The notes under the pieces were generated by a model. It was not told the origin of the DNA. It was given only the letters and a program-made list of their open reading frames with translations, and did not search any database. A DNA stretch of 64,000 bases, taken from NCBI GenBank assembly GCA_919902735.1, contig CAKKRM010000098.1, forward strand, positions 1,531 to 65,530, in the 5' to 3' direction. This DNA is from Anaerolineales bacterium (lineage in GTDB: Bacteria > Chloroflexota > Anaerolineae > Anaerolineales > Villigracilaceae). This document shows, one piece after another, positions 9,819 to 18,734 of the stretch (position 1 is its first letter; every line of letters begins with the position of its first letter). The translations under genes and the position numbers were made by a program.

Positions 9819-11141
9819 ATGGATTTCGCGCACGCGCTTCGGCTAGCGCTCCCCTCCGCCTCAAACCTGACCGTCAGCCTGGTTGGCGCTGGCGGAAAGT
9901 CATCTGCGCTGTTTCAGCTTGCGCGCCAGATGCAGCCAGCCATCGTTACGGCAACCTCGCACCTCGGCGTCTGGCAAATTCCGCTCGCCGATCAGCACAT
10001 CATCGCCAGGGAATTAAGCGATCTACAAAAGCTCACAAACAAAGGGATAACTTTGATTACAGGCGAGGTTGAAAATGAAAGAACCAAACCAATCCACGCT
10101 GAATTCATACATTGGCTGCATGAAAAATCGAAAGCGTTGAAAATTGCCCTGCTCATCGAAGCGGATGGCTCGCGCCAAAAGCCGATCAAAGCGCCTGCGC
10201 CTCACGAACCGCCCATCCCTGATTTTGCCGAAGTCGTCATCGTAGTTGCGGGGCTGTCTGCCATTGGAAAGCCGCTTGGCGGGGAGCATGTTCACCGCCC
10301 CGAAATTTTTTCACAGCTTTGCGATTTGGAAATTGGTCGGCCAATTACGCCAAAGGAAATCATCGCCACCCTCACCCATCCGCAGGGCGGGCTGAAAAAT
10401 ATTCCAGCCAGCGCGCGGCGAATTGCATTTCTCAACCAGGCAGATACGCCCGAACTTCAATCCACGGGCGGGGAGGTGGCGCGCGAATTGCTCGGGCATT
10501 TCGGCTCGGTCATCGTTGGGTCGCTGCTGCAAAATTCTTTCCGCACCATCGAACGCACCGCAGGCATCATCCTCGCCGCAGGTGAGTCGACTCGCTACGG
10601 CTCGCTCAAACAATTATTGGATTGGAAGGGAAAACCATTTGTGAGACAAGTTGCCGAAACCGCGCTTCGCTCCGGTCTTTGGCCTGTGATGGTGGTCACA
10701 GGCTTTCGCTCCGCTGACGTTGAATCCTGTTTAAAAGACCTGCCCGTGAATATTGTCTACAACCCAAATTATCAGCAAGGACAAAGCGCCTCCATCCGCG
10801 CTGGAGTGCGGGCGCTTCCTCAAAATGCGGGCGGCGCAGTTTTTTTATTGGCCGACCAGCCGCAAATCCCCGCCGAAGTCATCCGCGCTTTAACAAATAC
10901 ACATGCCAGGGAACTCCATCCCATCGTCGCGCCCCTGGTTCTCGAAGAACGCCGCGCCAACCCCGTGCTGTTTGACCGTGTCGCCTTCCCCGATCTCCTG
11001 CAACTGACAGGTGATATTGGCGGGCGGGCTATTTTCTCGAAATACAAAGTAGAATACATGCCCTGGCATGATGATATATTATTGCTGGATGTGGACAAGC
11101 CGGAAGACTATCAAAAGCTGATCGAAATAGAAAAACTTTAA
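9819..11141 (+). CDS. YqeC-like protein fused to MocA-family nucleotidyltransferase
   Basis: N-terminal VSLVGAGGKSSALFQLARQ and LIEADGSRQKPIKAPAPHEPPIP (YqeC); C-terminal AGIILAAGESTRYGSLKQLLDWKGKPFVRQVAE (MocA). Start MDFAHALRLA chosen. Confidence 0.87.
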   Translation: MDFAHALRLALPSASNLTVSLVGAGGKSSALFQLARQMQPAIVTATSHLGVWQIPLADQHIIARELSDLQKLTNKGITLITGEVENERTKPIHAEFIHWLHEKSKALKIALLIEADGSRQKPIKAPAPHEPPIPDFAEVVIVVAGLSAIGKPLGGEHVHRPEIFSQLCDLEIGRPITPKEIIATLTHPQGGLKNIPASARRIAFLNQADTPELQSTGGEVARELLGHFGSVIVGSLLQNSFRTIERTAGIILAAGESTRYGSLKQLLDWKGKPFVRQVAETALRSGLWPVMVVTGFRSADVESCLKDLPVNIVYNPNYQQGQSASIRAGVRALPQNAGGAVFLLADQPQIPAEVIRALTNTHARELHPIVAPLVLEERRANPVLFDRVAFPDLLQLTGDIGGRAIFSKYKVEYMPWHDDILLLDVDKPEDYQKLIEIEKL

Positions 11142-11150
11142 AGGAAATTC

Positions 11151-11729
11151 ATGATTACAGCCATTATTCTCGCCGCAGGCGAATCCAAAAGGATGGGGCA
11201 GCCTAAAATGCTCATGCCATGGGGAAAAAGCACGGTGCTGCAAACGGTCATCTCCACCATTCAAGCCGCGGGCATCAACGACATTCTCGTTGTAACGGGC
11301 GGGGCGCGTGCGCAGGTGGAAAGGCTGATCGGTAAAACCGTTCAAACTGTTTTCAACAACAATTATGAGACGGGTGAAATGCTCAGTTCCATCCAGGTGG
11401 GGTTGGCGGAGAAAATGCGTGAGGCGAGCGCCACACTCATTTGCCTGGGCGACCAGCCCCAGGTCGAGGAAAGAAGCGTGCGGTACATCTGCAATGCGTT
11501 CCTCACAAGCAAATCCCAGATCGTTGTTCCAAGTTATCAAATGCGGCGCGGACATCCCTGGCTGGTGGCGCGCCCCCTTTGGAACGAACTGCTCGCCATG
11601 AAGCCGCCAAAAACTCCGCGGGATTTTTTGAAAAAAAATGCCCGTAAAATCCATTATATAAATGTGGACACCCCCAGCGTGCTTGCAGACCTGGATACGC
11701 CCGAAGATTACATGAAACGCAAAACATGA
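11151..11729 (+). CDS. MocA-family molybdenum cofactor nucleotidyltransferase
   Basis: ITAIILAAGESKRMGQPKMLMPWGKSTVLQTVI; CLGDQPQV. Confidence 0.87.
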   Translation: MITAIILAAGESKRMGQPKMLMPWGKSTVLQTVISTIQAAGINDILVVTGGARAQVERLIGKTVQTVFNNNYETGEMLSSIQVGLAEKMREASATLICLGDQPQVEERSVRYICNAFLTSKSQIVVPSYQMRRGHPWLVARPLWNELLAMKPPKTPRDFLKKNARKIHYINVDTPSVLADLDTPEDYMKRKT

Positions 11730-11791
11730 TACAGATTGACAAGCCGCCTTGTAAAAGATAAACTCGCTCCATTCCAAATTGGGAGCGGTAC

Positions 11792-12712
11792 ATGAAATAT
11801 TTTGTGATTGTCAATCCAACATCAGGCCGCGGGCTTGGTGAGCGGTCCATTCCGCAAATCGAATCCAGCCTGCAAGAGTACGGGCTGGATTTTACGCTTG
11901 TTAAAACCGAGCGGGTCTGGCACGCCGCAGAGTTGGCCGAAGGCGCCGCGCGTGACGGATACGATGTGATCGTGTGCGCCAGCGGTGATGGAACTGTGAA
12001 TGAAGCCATCAACGGCATCATGCGCGCGCGCAAGGACGGCCACAATCAATCTGCCTTCACCGTTTTGGGAATTGGCACAGGCAATGACTTTGCGGGCGGC
12101 ACGGGCATCCCCACCAATTTAACCGACGGCTTGAAAGCCTTGAAGGAAAACAAACGCAGAAAAATTGACCTGGGTTTGGTGAAAGGCGGCGATTATCCCG
12201 AAGGCAGATATTTCGGCAACGGGATCGGCGTCGGCTTCGATGCGGCGGTTGGCAACGAAGCCATCAAAGTCCGCTGGACGCGCGGCCTGCTGGCTTATCT
12301 CATCGGCGTGATCAAAACTGTTTTCCTTTATTACAACCCCGCGCAGGTTGAAATTATTTTGGATGACAAGGAAACCATAAAACAGGTTTCGTTGATGATC
12401 TCGGTGATGAACGGCAGGCGCATGGGCGGCGGTTTTCAAATGGCCCCCGAAAGCCAGCCCGATGACGGTCTCTTCGACCTGTGCATTGCGGAAACCGCAT
12501 CCAAGGGGCGCATCCTTGCAATGATCCCGCACTTCATCAAAGGGACTCAAGCCACGCTGCCTGAGATCCAAATGAAGCGCGCGAAAAAAATATCGATCAA
12601 ATCATTGGACTTAACATTCCCAGCCCATGCAGACGGGGAATTCATCTGCCTCAACGGTTCAGCCCTGACCCTGGAACTGCTCCCGAAAGAACTGGAAATT
12701 ATCTGCGCCTGA
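11792..12712 (+). CDS. Diacylglycerol kinase-like lipid kinase (YegS/DgkB family)
   Basis: VNPTSGRGLG, VCASGDGTVNEAINGI, LGIGTGNDFAGGTGIP, HADGEFI. Confidence 0.9.
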   Translation: MKYFVIVNPTSGRGLGERSIPQIESSLQEYGLDFTLVKTERVWHAAELAEGAARDGYDVIVCASGDGTVNEAINGIMRARKDGHNQSAFTVLGIGTGNDFAGGTGIPTNLTDGLKALKENKRRKIDLGLVKGGDYPEGRYFGNGIGVGFDAAVGNEAIKVRWTRGLLAYLIGVIKTVFLYYNPAQVEIILDDKETIKQVSLMISVMNGRRMGGGFQMAPESQPDDGLFDLCIAETASKGRILAMIPHFIKGTQATLPEIQMKRAKKISIKSLDLTFPAHADGEFICLNGSALTLELLPKELEIICA

Positions 12713-12716
12713 GCCT

Positions 12717-13391
12717 ATGAATTTCACGCATTGGTTTATCAATTTCCTCATTCGAGTATATACCCGCGTCACCTGCCGCATCGACGCGCCTGACTTGCAC
12801 AAATTCCCGTCACACGGGCCGGTCATCGCGATTGCGAATCACACGGGGCAAATCGAAGTGCCGATGTTGTTCGCGCATTTACAGCCCCGTCAACTTACGG
12901 GCTGGGCAAAAGTGGAGGCGTGGGATAACCCGTTCCTGCGCTGGGTCTTCGGCGTTTGGAATGCAATCCCCGTCCGCCGCGGTGAAGCGGATATAAAAGC
13001 GCTCAAGCTGGCCTTGAAAGCTTTGGAAGAGGGAAAAATATTCGGGCTGGCTCCCGAAGGGACGCGCAATTACAACGGGAAACTGAAACGCGCCATGCCA
13101 GGAACGGCAATCGTCGCGCTTCATTCAGGCGCGCCAATCGTTCCCATTGCCCATTGGGGCGGCGAGGTGTACCTGAAAAATCTGAAGCGATTAAAACGCA
13201 CCGATTTCCACATCCGCGTTGGCGAGCCGTTCAAGATTAACGTGAGCGGCGTAAAAGTGAACGGTGAAATCCGTCAGCAAATTGTGGATGATATGATGTA
13301 TGAGCTTGCAAAACTGCTTCCTGAAGAATATCGCGGGGAGTACAGTGACATGAGCAAGGCGACGGGGAAATATATTGTGAAGGTGGAATAA
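12717..13391 (+). CDS. plsC: 1-acyl-sn-glycerol-3-phosphate acyltransferase (PlsC family)
   Basis: ANHTGQIEVPMLF (HX4D-like variant NHTGQIE) and FGLAPEGTRNYNGKLKRAMPGTAIVALHSGAPIVPIA. Confidence 0.87.
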   Translation: MNFTHWFINFLIRVYTRVTCRIDAPDLHKFPSHGPVIAIANHTGQIEVPMLFAHLQPRQLTGWAKVEAWDNPFLRWVFGVWNAIPVRRGEADIKALKLALKALEEGKIFGLAPEGTRNYNGKLKRAMPGTAIVALHSGAPIVPIAHWGGEVYLKNLKRLKRTDFHIRVGEPFKINVSGVKVNGEIRQQIVDDMMYELAKLLPEEYRGEYSDMSKATGKYIVKVE

Positions 13392-13456
13392 AGCGTAATT
13401 GGTAAATGGTAAAAATTATGTTTCACAAATTACCAGTTACCAATTTAGAGTCACAA
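13389..13456. repeat. Hairpin built from 7-bp-period repeats (convergent intergenic)
   Basis: TAATTGGTAAATGGTAAAAATT ... AATTACCAGTTACCAATTTAG: both arms have 7-bp periodicity and are reverse-complementary. Confidence 0.65.
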
Positions 13457-13461
13457 CAAAC

Positions 13462-13890
13462 CTAGAATTTATAACTGTATGCATTCGTCTCGCGTTTTAC
13501 AAACCCCACCCGCAAATATAATTTATTCGCCGCCACCCGCATGGGGTTGGACGTGAGCGAGATGTTCCCCGCGCCTTTCTCACGCGCCAGTTCAATGCCG
13601 CGCAGCATCAAGGCTTCGCCAATTCCTTCGCCGCGCGCCGAAATATCCACGATCACATCTTCGATGATGGAGCGGATGCCCGTCGGCACGCTGTAGACAG
13701 CGAGAGTCAACGCGCCAACGATATCGTTATTTTCGTTGCGGGCTATTATCAGCGTGGAAGATGAATCTCGGAGGAGAGCAGCCAGATCGTCCAGAGAAGG
13801 AGGCGGGTTGTTATTCGTCAATTGAGGGACGAGGCGTTGAAATGCTTCGTACAGTTCCTCGTCCGCTGTTGTAACAATCTCAATTTGCAT
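13462..13890 (-). CDS. GNAT family N-acetyltransferase
   Basis: IIEDVIVDISARGEGIGEALMLRGIELAREKGAGNISLTSN...LYLRVGFVKRETNAYSYKF. Confidence 0.87.
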   Translation of the reverse strand: MQIEIVTTADEELYEAFQRLVPQLTNNNPPPSLDDLAALLRDSSSTLIIARNENNDIVGALTLAVYSVPTGIRSIIEDVIVDISARGEGIGEALMLRGIELAREKGAGNISLTSNPMRVAANKLYLRVGFVKRETNAYSYKF

Positions 13891-14605
13891 TTGATTTTTT
13901 TGGAATGACGCTCAAGATAATGTAATAGGCGACATAAATAAGCGAAGCCCACGCCACCCATTGCGGCTGGTTGGGATATTGGATCAACCCCCAGATGCCG
14001 ATTACTCCGTAAAGATAGGTTAGGGCAAGCGTGAGGGTTCGGAAAAAAGTGTTGCGAGTGGGATAAATATATTTAATCGGAATGAAGACCATGATGTTGA
14101 ATAACATCAGAAAACCAAAATTCACCCATTGCGGCAGGTTCATCAAAAGCATGTAAAGCGCGGCGACATTCCAATAGGATGGAAAGCCTTTGAAATGATG
14201 GTCATCCGTCTTTGCATCCGTTTGCGTGAATTGATAGGCAGAGGTCAACAAAATGGAACAAGCGCCCAACAAGCGGACACTTGCAGGCAACGCATCCGCT
14301 TCGATCAAAAAGAGGGCAGGCACAAGCACGTAGTTGACATAATCGAGAATATTATCGAGCAGCGCACCATCGATACCGTTGGCGTATGTTTTCACGTCCG
14401 CCCAGCGCGCCAACATGCCGTCGAAGCCATCCACGAGCATGGCGACGATCATGTACATGATCATCATGCGCCAGTTGTGTTCGAAGATCGCGAGGATCGC
14501 CAGCAATCCCCACACCGCGCCCGTGGCAGTAAAAAGATGCACTCCCCACGCGGCGGTCACGCGCAGGAGGTTTGGTTTATTTTCTGAAATTGCAGAAGTT
14601 GGCAT
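13880..14605 (-). CDS. CDP-alcohol phosphatidyltransferase, phosphatidylcholine-synthase-like
   Basis: DGFDGMLARWADVKTYANGIDGALLDNILDYVNYVLVPALF matches the CDP-alcohol motif DGx2ARx8Gx3Dx3D; FKGFPSYWNVAALY is Pcs-like. Start MPTSAISENK preferred. Confidence 0.82.
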   Translation of the reverse strand: MPTSAISENKPNLLRVTAAWGVHLFTATGAVWGLLAILAIFEHNWRMMIMYMIVAMLVDGFDGMLARWADVKTYANGIDGALLDNILDYVNYVLVPALFLIEADALPASVRLLGACSILLTSAYQFTQTDAKTDDHHFKGFPSYWNVAALYMLLMNLPQWVNFGFLMLFNIMVFIPIKYIYPTRNTFFRTLTLALTYLYGVIGIWGLIQYPNQPQWVAWASLIYVAYYIILSVIPKKSNAN

Positions 14606-14677
14606 GGTTATCCTTTGACGATGAAGTAAACGTGTAAACACGCAGACAAGTAAACAGGTTCGTTTAATTATAAATTA

Positions 14678-14714
14678 AAAGGGCTTCGAAAATTTAAATT
14701 TTCCAAAGCCCTTT
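14678..14714 (-). terminator. Intrinsic terminator-like hairpin downstream of ileS
   Basis: AAAGGGCTTCGAAAATTT/AAATTTTCCAAAGCCCTTT followed on the minus strand by TAATTTATAATTAAA. Confidence 0.7.
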
Positions 14715-14752
14715 ACTGATCACTGATTACTGATTACTGATCACTGATTACT
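14715..14752. repeat. 7-bp tandem repeat ACTGATY, 5 units
   Basis: ACTGATC ACTGATT ACTGATT ACTGATC ACTGATT ACT immediately after the ileS stop. Confidence 0.93.
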
Positions 14753-17700
14753 TTCCAATCTTCATCAACCCAACCTTAACTTTTTCACCGTCAAACTCAT
14801 CTTCAACGACAGATGAATTCGCGGGCGGACTCGCAAAGGATAATTTAATCGTCAATGTTTCGGCTTTGATGTAACCCTCGTGCGCCTCAATTGCGGACCG
14901 TAGGCCTGCTGTTGCTTCGACGAATAATTCCACGCGATCGGAAACATCCAAGTCCGCGGTCTTGCGCAAGTCCTGCACGCGGCGCACAAATTCACGCGCC
15001 TGACCTTCCGCCACAAGTTCGGGAGTCAGGTCAATGACGAGCGCGGCAACGTACGCGCCATCTTCGGCAACGGAGAAACCTTCCTTTGCAAGCGCCTTGA
15101 CTTCCACTTCTTCAGAAATGATCTGGTAGGTTTCGCCGCCAACTTTTACTTCAAGCGCATTTCCTGCAACAAAGGTTTTTGCAACTTCTTCCGCATTCAT
15201 CGCAAGGATCGCCTTTTGGATGGCAGGGAACTTGTTGCCATACTTCTGTCCCAATTGCTTGGGCAGCGGCTTTACGGTATGCGAGAGGGCTTCCGTGGCA
15301 GTATCCAGCAGGCGGACTTGCTTCACATTCAACTCATCCTGAATGACATCCAGGTTGTTAATGAGAGCGTTTCGCTCGGTTGCATTTCCAACAGAAAACG
15401 CAGCTTCAGCGAGTGGCTGGCGTACTTTTCGATTGGCCTTCTGGCGGGCGGCATGTCCCAGCGAGACGAGCTTCATCACCAAATTCATATCGCGGTTGAG
15501 CGATTCGTCAATGAATTCTTCCATCACCTGCGGCCATTCAGCCAGGTGGACGGATTCAGGCGCGGTCTCATGCACCGAGCGGACGAGGTTTTGATACAAC
15601 TCTTCCGCGAGGAATGGCATGGCAGGCGCGATGAGCTTGGCAACCGTGGTCAACGCGGTGTACAACGTTGAGTACGCGGCCTGCTTGTCTGAATCCGAGT
15701 CGTTCTTCCAGAAGCGGCGGCGCGAACGGCGCACATACCAGGTGGAGAGATTCTCGACGAACTTTTCCACGGGGCGCGTCGCGTTGGTGACATCATATTT
15801 TTCGTAGGCTTCGGTCACATCGCGGACCAACACGTTCAACTCGGAGAGCAGCCAGCGGTCAAGATCATTGGTTGCGGCGGTCACAGTCAAGGCTTGCGGT
15901 TTGTCGAGGTTGGCGTATGTCACAAAGAACGAGTAGACATTCCACAGCGTAAGCGTAAAGCTGCGGATCACATCCCCAACCAGATCGGAAGAGAAGCGGC
16001 GTTCCTGTCCAGGCGGCGTGGCAGTGAAAAGATACCAGCGCAATGCGTCGGCGCCGTGGAGATTGATCACATCCCAGGGCTGGACGATATTGCCCAACGA
16101 CTTGGACATCTTGCGTCCTTCTCCATCCTGAATGTGACCAAGACAGATGACGTTCTTGAATGAAACATCATTATTCAGCAAAGTGCTGATGGCGTGCAGC
16201 GAGTAGAACCAACCGCGAGTCTGGTCAACGGCCTCGCAGATGTAATCCGCGGGGAATTGCTGTTTGAACTTTTCCTGATTCTCAAACGGGTAATGCCATT
16301 GGGCATATGGCATGGAACCAGAGTCGAACCACACGTCGATGAGGTCCTTCACACGGGTCATCCTGCCGCCGCAATCGGCACACTTCCAATGGACATTGTC
16401 CACGTACGGGCGATGCAGGTCGAGGCCTCGCCCTGAGTTTATCGAAGGGTCGGTTAAATCTCTGCCAACTTTTTCAGAAAGTTCGGCAACAGACCCCACA
16501 CACTCACGGTGTTTGCACTCTTGATTCTCGCACTCCCAAACTGGGAGCGGCGTGCCCCAATAACGTTCACGGCTAAGAGACCAGTCAATATTATTTTCGA
16601 GCCAGTTGCCGAAGCGTCCGTTCTTGATATGATCGGGAACCCAGTTGATGGTCTTATTCAACTCAACCAAACGGTCACGCTTTGAACTCGTGCGGATATA
16701 CCAGGACTCGCGCGCGTAATACAGCAACGGGGTCTTGCAGCGCCAGCAGAAGGGATAGGTATGCACCAGCGTGCCCGCGCGGAATAAAAGTCCACGGGCC
16801 TCGAGGTCTTTGATGATGAGCGGGTCGGCTTCTTTGACGAAGATTCCGCGCCAGGGTGTGATCTCAGGAATGAATGTGCCATCGGGCTGTACAGTGAGGA
16901 GAATGGGCAAATCATATTGTTTCGCCATTTCCATATCTTCGGCGCCGAAGGCGGGAGCCTGATGCACAAGACCTGAGCCATCCTCTGTGGTGACGTAATT
17001 TGCAAGCAGCACGTAGTAAGCGGGCTTATCCACTGGCATAAAGGTAAAGAGCGGTTGATATTTCACACCCTTCAACTTCCTGCCTTTGAAGGAATCCACT
17101 ACTTTTACTTCTTCGTCCTTGAATATCTTTTCAACTAAATTCTTCGCAAGAATGAGTTTTTCTTTTGTGCCGTTGTTGTCGCGCTCGACGGTTACATAGT
17201 CCACTTCGGGGTGTGCGGCAACGGCCACATTGGCGGGTAACGTCCACGGGGTTGTCGTCCAAACTAGCAAGGAGGTATCGGGCTTATCTACCAGCGGCAG
17301 GCGCACAAAAACTGACGGGTCGGTGGCGTCGTCGTACCCGAGGGCAACTTCATGGTCAGAAAGAGGCGTGCCGCAGCGCGGGCAATACGGTACGACCTTA
17401 TATCCCTTGAAGAGTAAATCCTTTTCCCAGAAGTTTTTCAGAATCCACCAAACGGATTCGATGAAATCATTGGTGTAGGTCACATAAGCCGTGTCAAGGT
17501 CAACCCAAAAGGCGATGCGGTCTGTGAGTTTTTCCCATTCCTGAATGTAGGTGAATACAGACTTCCTGCACAGCTCATTGAATTTATCGATACCGTATTC
17601 TTCGATCTGTTGTTTGTTGTTGAAGCCAAGCTGCTTCTCCACTTCGATTTCAACCGGCAGGCCATGCGTATCCCACCCGCCGCGGCGCGAGACGTGATAT

Positions 17701-17927
17701 CCGCGCATGATCTTGTAGCGCGGAAACATATCCTTGAAAGCGCGCGCCAACACGTGATGCACGCCAGGCCGTCCGTTCGCAGTGGGAGGCCCTTCATAAA
17801 ATACGTATTCTGGTTTGCCCTCGCGTTGCTCGATGGTCTTCTTGAAGATGTCCTGCTTCTTCCACATCTTGAGGACATTTTCCTCCAACGAAGGTGCATC
17901 GAGTTTTGGGCTTACTGGTTTGAACAT
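14748..17927 (-). CDS. ileS: Isoleucyl-tRNA synthetase
   Basis: YEGPPTANGRPGVHHVLARAFKDMFPRYKIMRGYHVSRRGGWDTHGLPVEIEVEKQLG; KMSKSLGN; VWFDSGSMPYAQWHYPFEN. Confidence 0.97.
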   Translation of the reverse strand: MFKPVSPKLDAPSLEENVLKMWKKQDIFKKTIEQREGKPEYVFYEGPPTANGRPGVHHVLARAFKDMFPRYKIMRGYHVSRRGGWDTHGLPVEIEVEKQLGFNNKQQIEEYGIDKFNELCRKSVFTYIQEWEKLTDRIAFWVDLDTAYVTYTNDFIESVWWILKNFWEKDLLFKGYKVVPYCPRCGTPLSDHEVALGYDDATDPSVFVRLPLVDKPDTSLLVWTTTPWTLPANVAVAAHPEVDYVTVERDNNGTKEKLILAKNLVEKIFKDEEVKVVDSFKGRKLKGVKYQPLFTFMPVDKPAYYVLLANYVTTEDGSGLVHQAPAFGAEDMEMAKQYDLPILLTVQPDGTFIPEITPWRGIFVKEADPLIIKDLEARGLLFRAGTLVHTYPFCWRCKTPLLYYARESWYIRTSSKRDRLVELNKTINWVPDHIKNGRFGNWLENNIDWSLSRERYWGTPLPVWECENQECKHRECVGSVAELSEKVGRDLTDPSINSGRGLDLHRPYVDNVHWKCADCGGRMTRVKDLIDVWFDSGSMPYAQWHYPFENQEKFKQQFPADYICEAVDQTRGWFYSLHAISTLLNNDVSFKNVICLGHIQDGEGRKMSKSLGNIVQPWDVINLHGADALRWYLFTATPPGQERRFSSDLVGDVIRSFTLTLWNVYSFFVTYANLDKPQALTVTAATNDLDRWLLSELNVLVRDVTEAYEKYDVTNATRPVEKFVENLSTWYVRRSRRRFWKNDSDSDKQAAYSTLYTALTTVAKLIAPAMPFLAEELYQNLVRSVHETAPESVHLAEWPQVMEEFIDESLNRDMNLVMKLVSLGHAARQKANRKVRQPLAEAAFSVGNATERNALINNLDVIQDELNVKQVRLLDTATEALSHTVKPLPKQLGQKYGNKFPAIQKAILAMNAEEVAKTFVAGNALEVKVGGETYQIISEEVEVKALAKEGFSVAEDGAYVAALVIDLTPELVAEGQAREFVRRVQDLRKTADLDVSDRVELFVEATAGLRSAIEAHEGYIKAETLTIKLSFASPPANSSVVEDEFDGEKVKVGLMKIGK

Positions 17928-17949
17928 AATTAGTCTCCTAGCCGCTTGG

Positions 17950-18290
17950 TCTCGTAGTTAAAAACAAAACTCTCATCTCACACAGAGACGAGAGCAAGGC
18001 TCACGCGGTACCACTCTGATTTCCATCCGAAGACGGACACTTCATGGATGACAACCATCATCCTGTTCTGATAACGAAGAACAATTTCGGATTCCCTACT
18101 CTCAAACAGGATTCTGCCTGATTTCAGTTCACAGCTCCGGGAGGATTTTCAATCGTCTACGCGTATCCGCTTCACACCTGCCCTTCGACTTTGCTCAGGG
18201 CGCCTCGGACTCGCTGACCGTTTCGACAGATTTACTCGTTCCCATCCACGCTTTTTCCGCCATGCGGAATAATGTAGTTTTTGGATTATA
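17950..18290 (-). promoter_or_regulatory. T-box riboswitch leader of ileS (transcriptional)
   Basis: Minus strand reads AGAGTGGTACCGCGTGAGCC (T-box core, about 18003-18018) then CTCTCGTCTCTGTGTGAGATGAGAGTTTTGTTTTT terminator (about 17960-17994). Upstream GATGGGAACGAGTAAATC and GAAAATCCTCCCGGAGCTGTGAACTGAAATC resemble Stem I with an ATC (Ile) specifier. Confidence 0.92.
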
Positions 18291-18332
18291 CACACCGTAA
18301 AGACAATCGGCAAGAGCAAAATCGGTAGGGGC

Positions 18333-18495
18333 CATGGCTGTAGCAAAGTCAGGAAAATCTTAGCGCGAAATACGCGAAATTGGCGAATGGACGCGAAAAA
18401 GGAAAAATTCGCGCTCTTTCGCTTTTTTCGCGGCGTTCGCGTTAAAACGACGCCATGAATTCAGAACCACGTCAAGCGACTTTGCAACAACCATA
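18333..18495. mobile_element. MITE-like element family A, copy 1 (163 bp)
   Basis: Terminal inverted repeats CATGGCTGTAGCAAAGTC / reverse complement of right end TATGGTTGTTGCAAAGTC; flanked by perfect 10-bp direct repeat CGGTAGGGGC (18323-18332, 18496-18505). Confidence 0.88.
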
Positions 18496-18678
18496 CGGTA
18501 GGGGCGGGGCTTGCGCAAGGATTATCGCATGTCGGCTGTCATGCATCCGCAAAACCAGCGCAGCCAGGAAGAGAAAGATTTGAAGGAAATTTTCCAAAAA
18601 AGTAAGCGAAGATGTAATAGAGCTGAATGAGGTTTGGTCCAAGTATTGGCTCAGGAATAGCGGGGTTATACCGTAACA

Positions 18679-18711
18679 ATAAAGCCAGCCATTTTGCAGG
18701 CTGGCTTTATT
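18679..18711 (-). terminator. Intrinsic terminator downstream of the tad-like cluster
   Basis: AATAAAGCCAGCC-ATTTTGCA-GGCTGGCTTTATT perfect stem. Confidence 0.75.
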
Positions 18712-18734
18712 TTCTAATGTCTTTTAACTAATAA

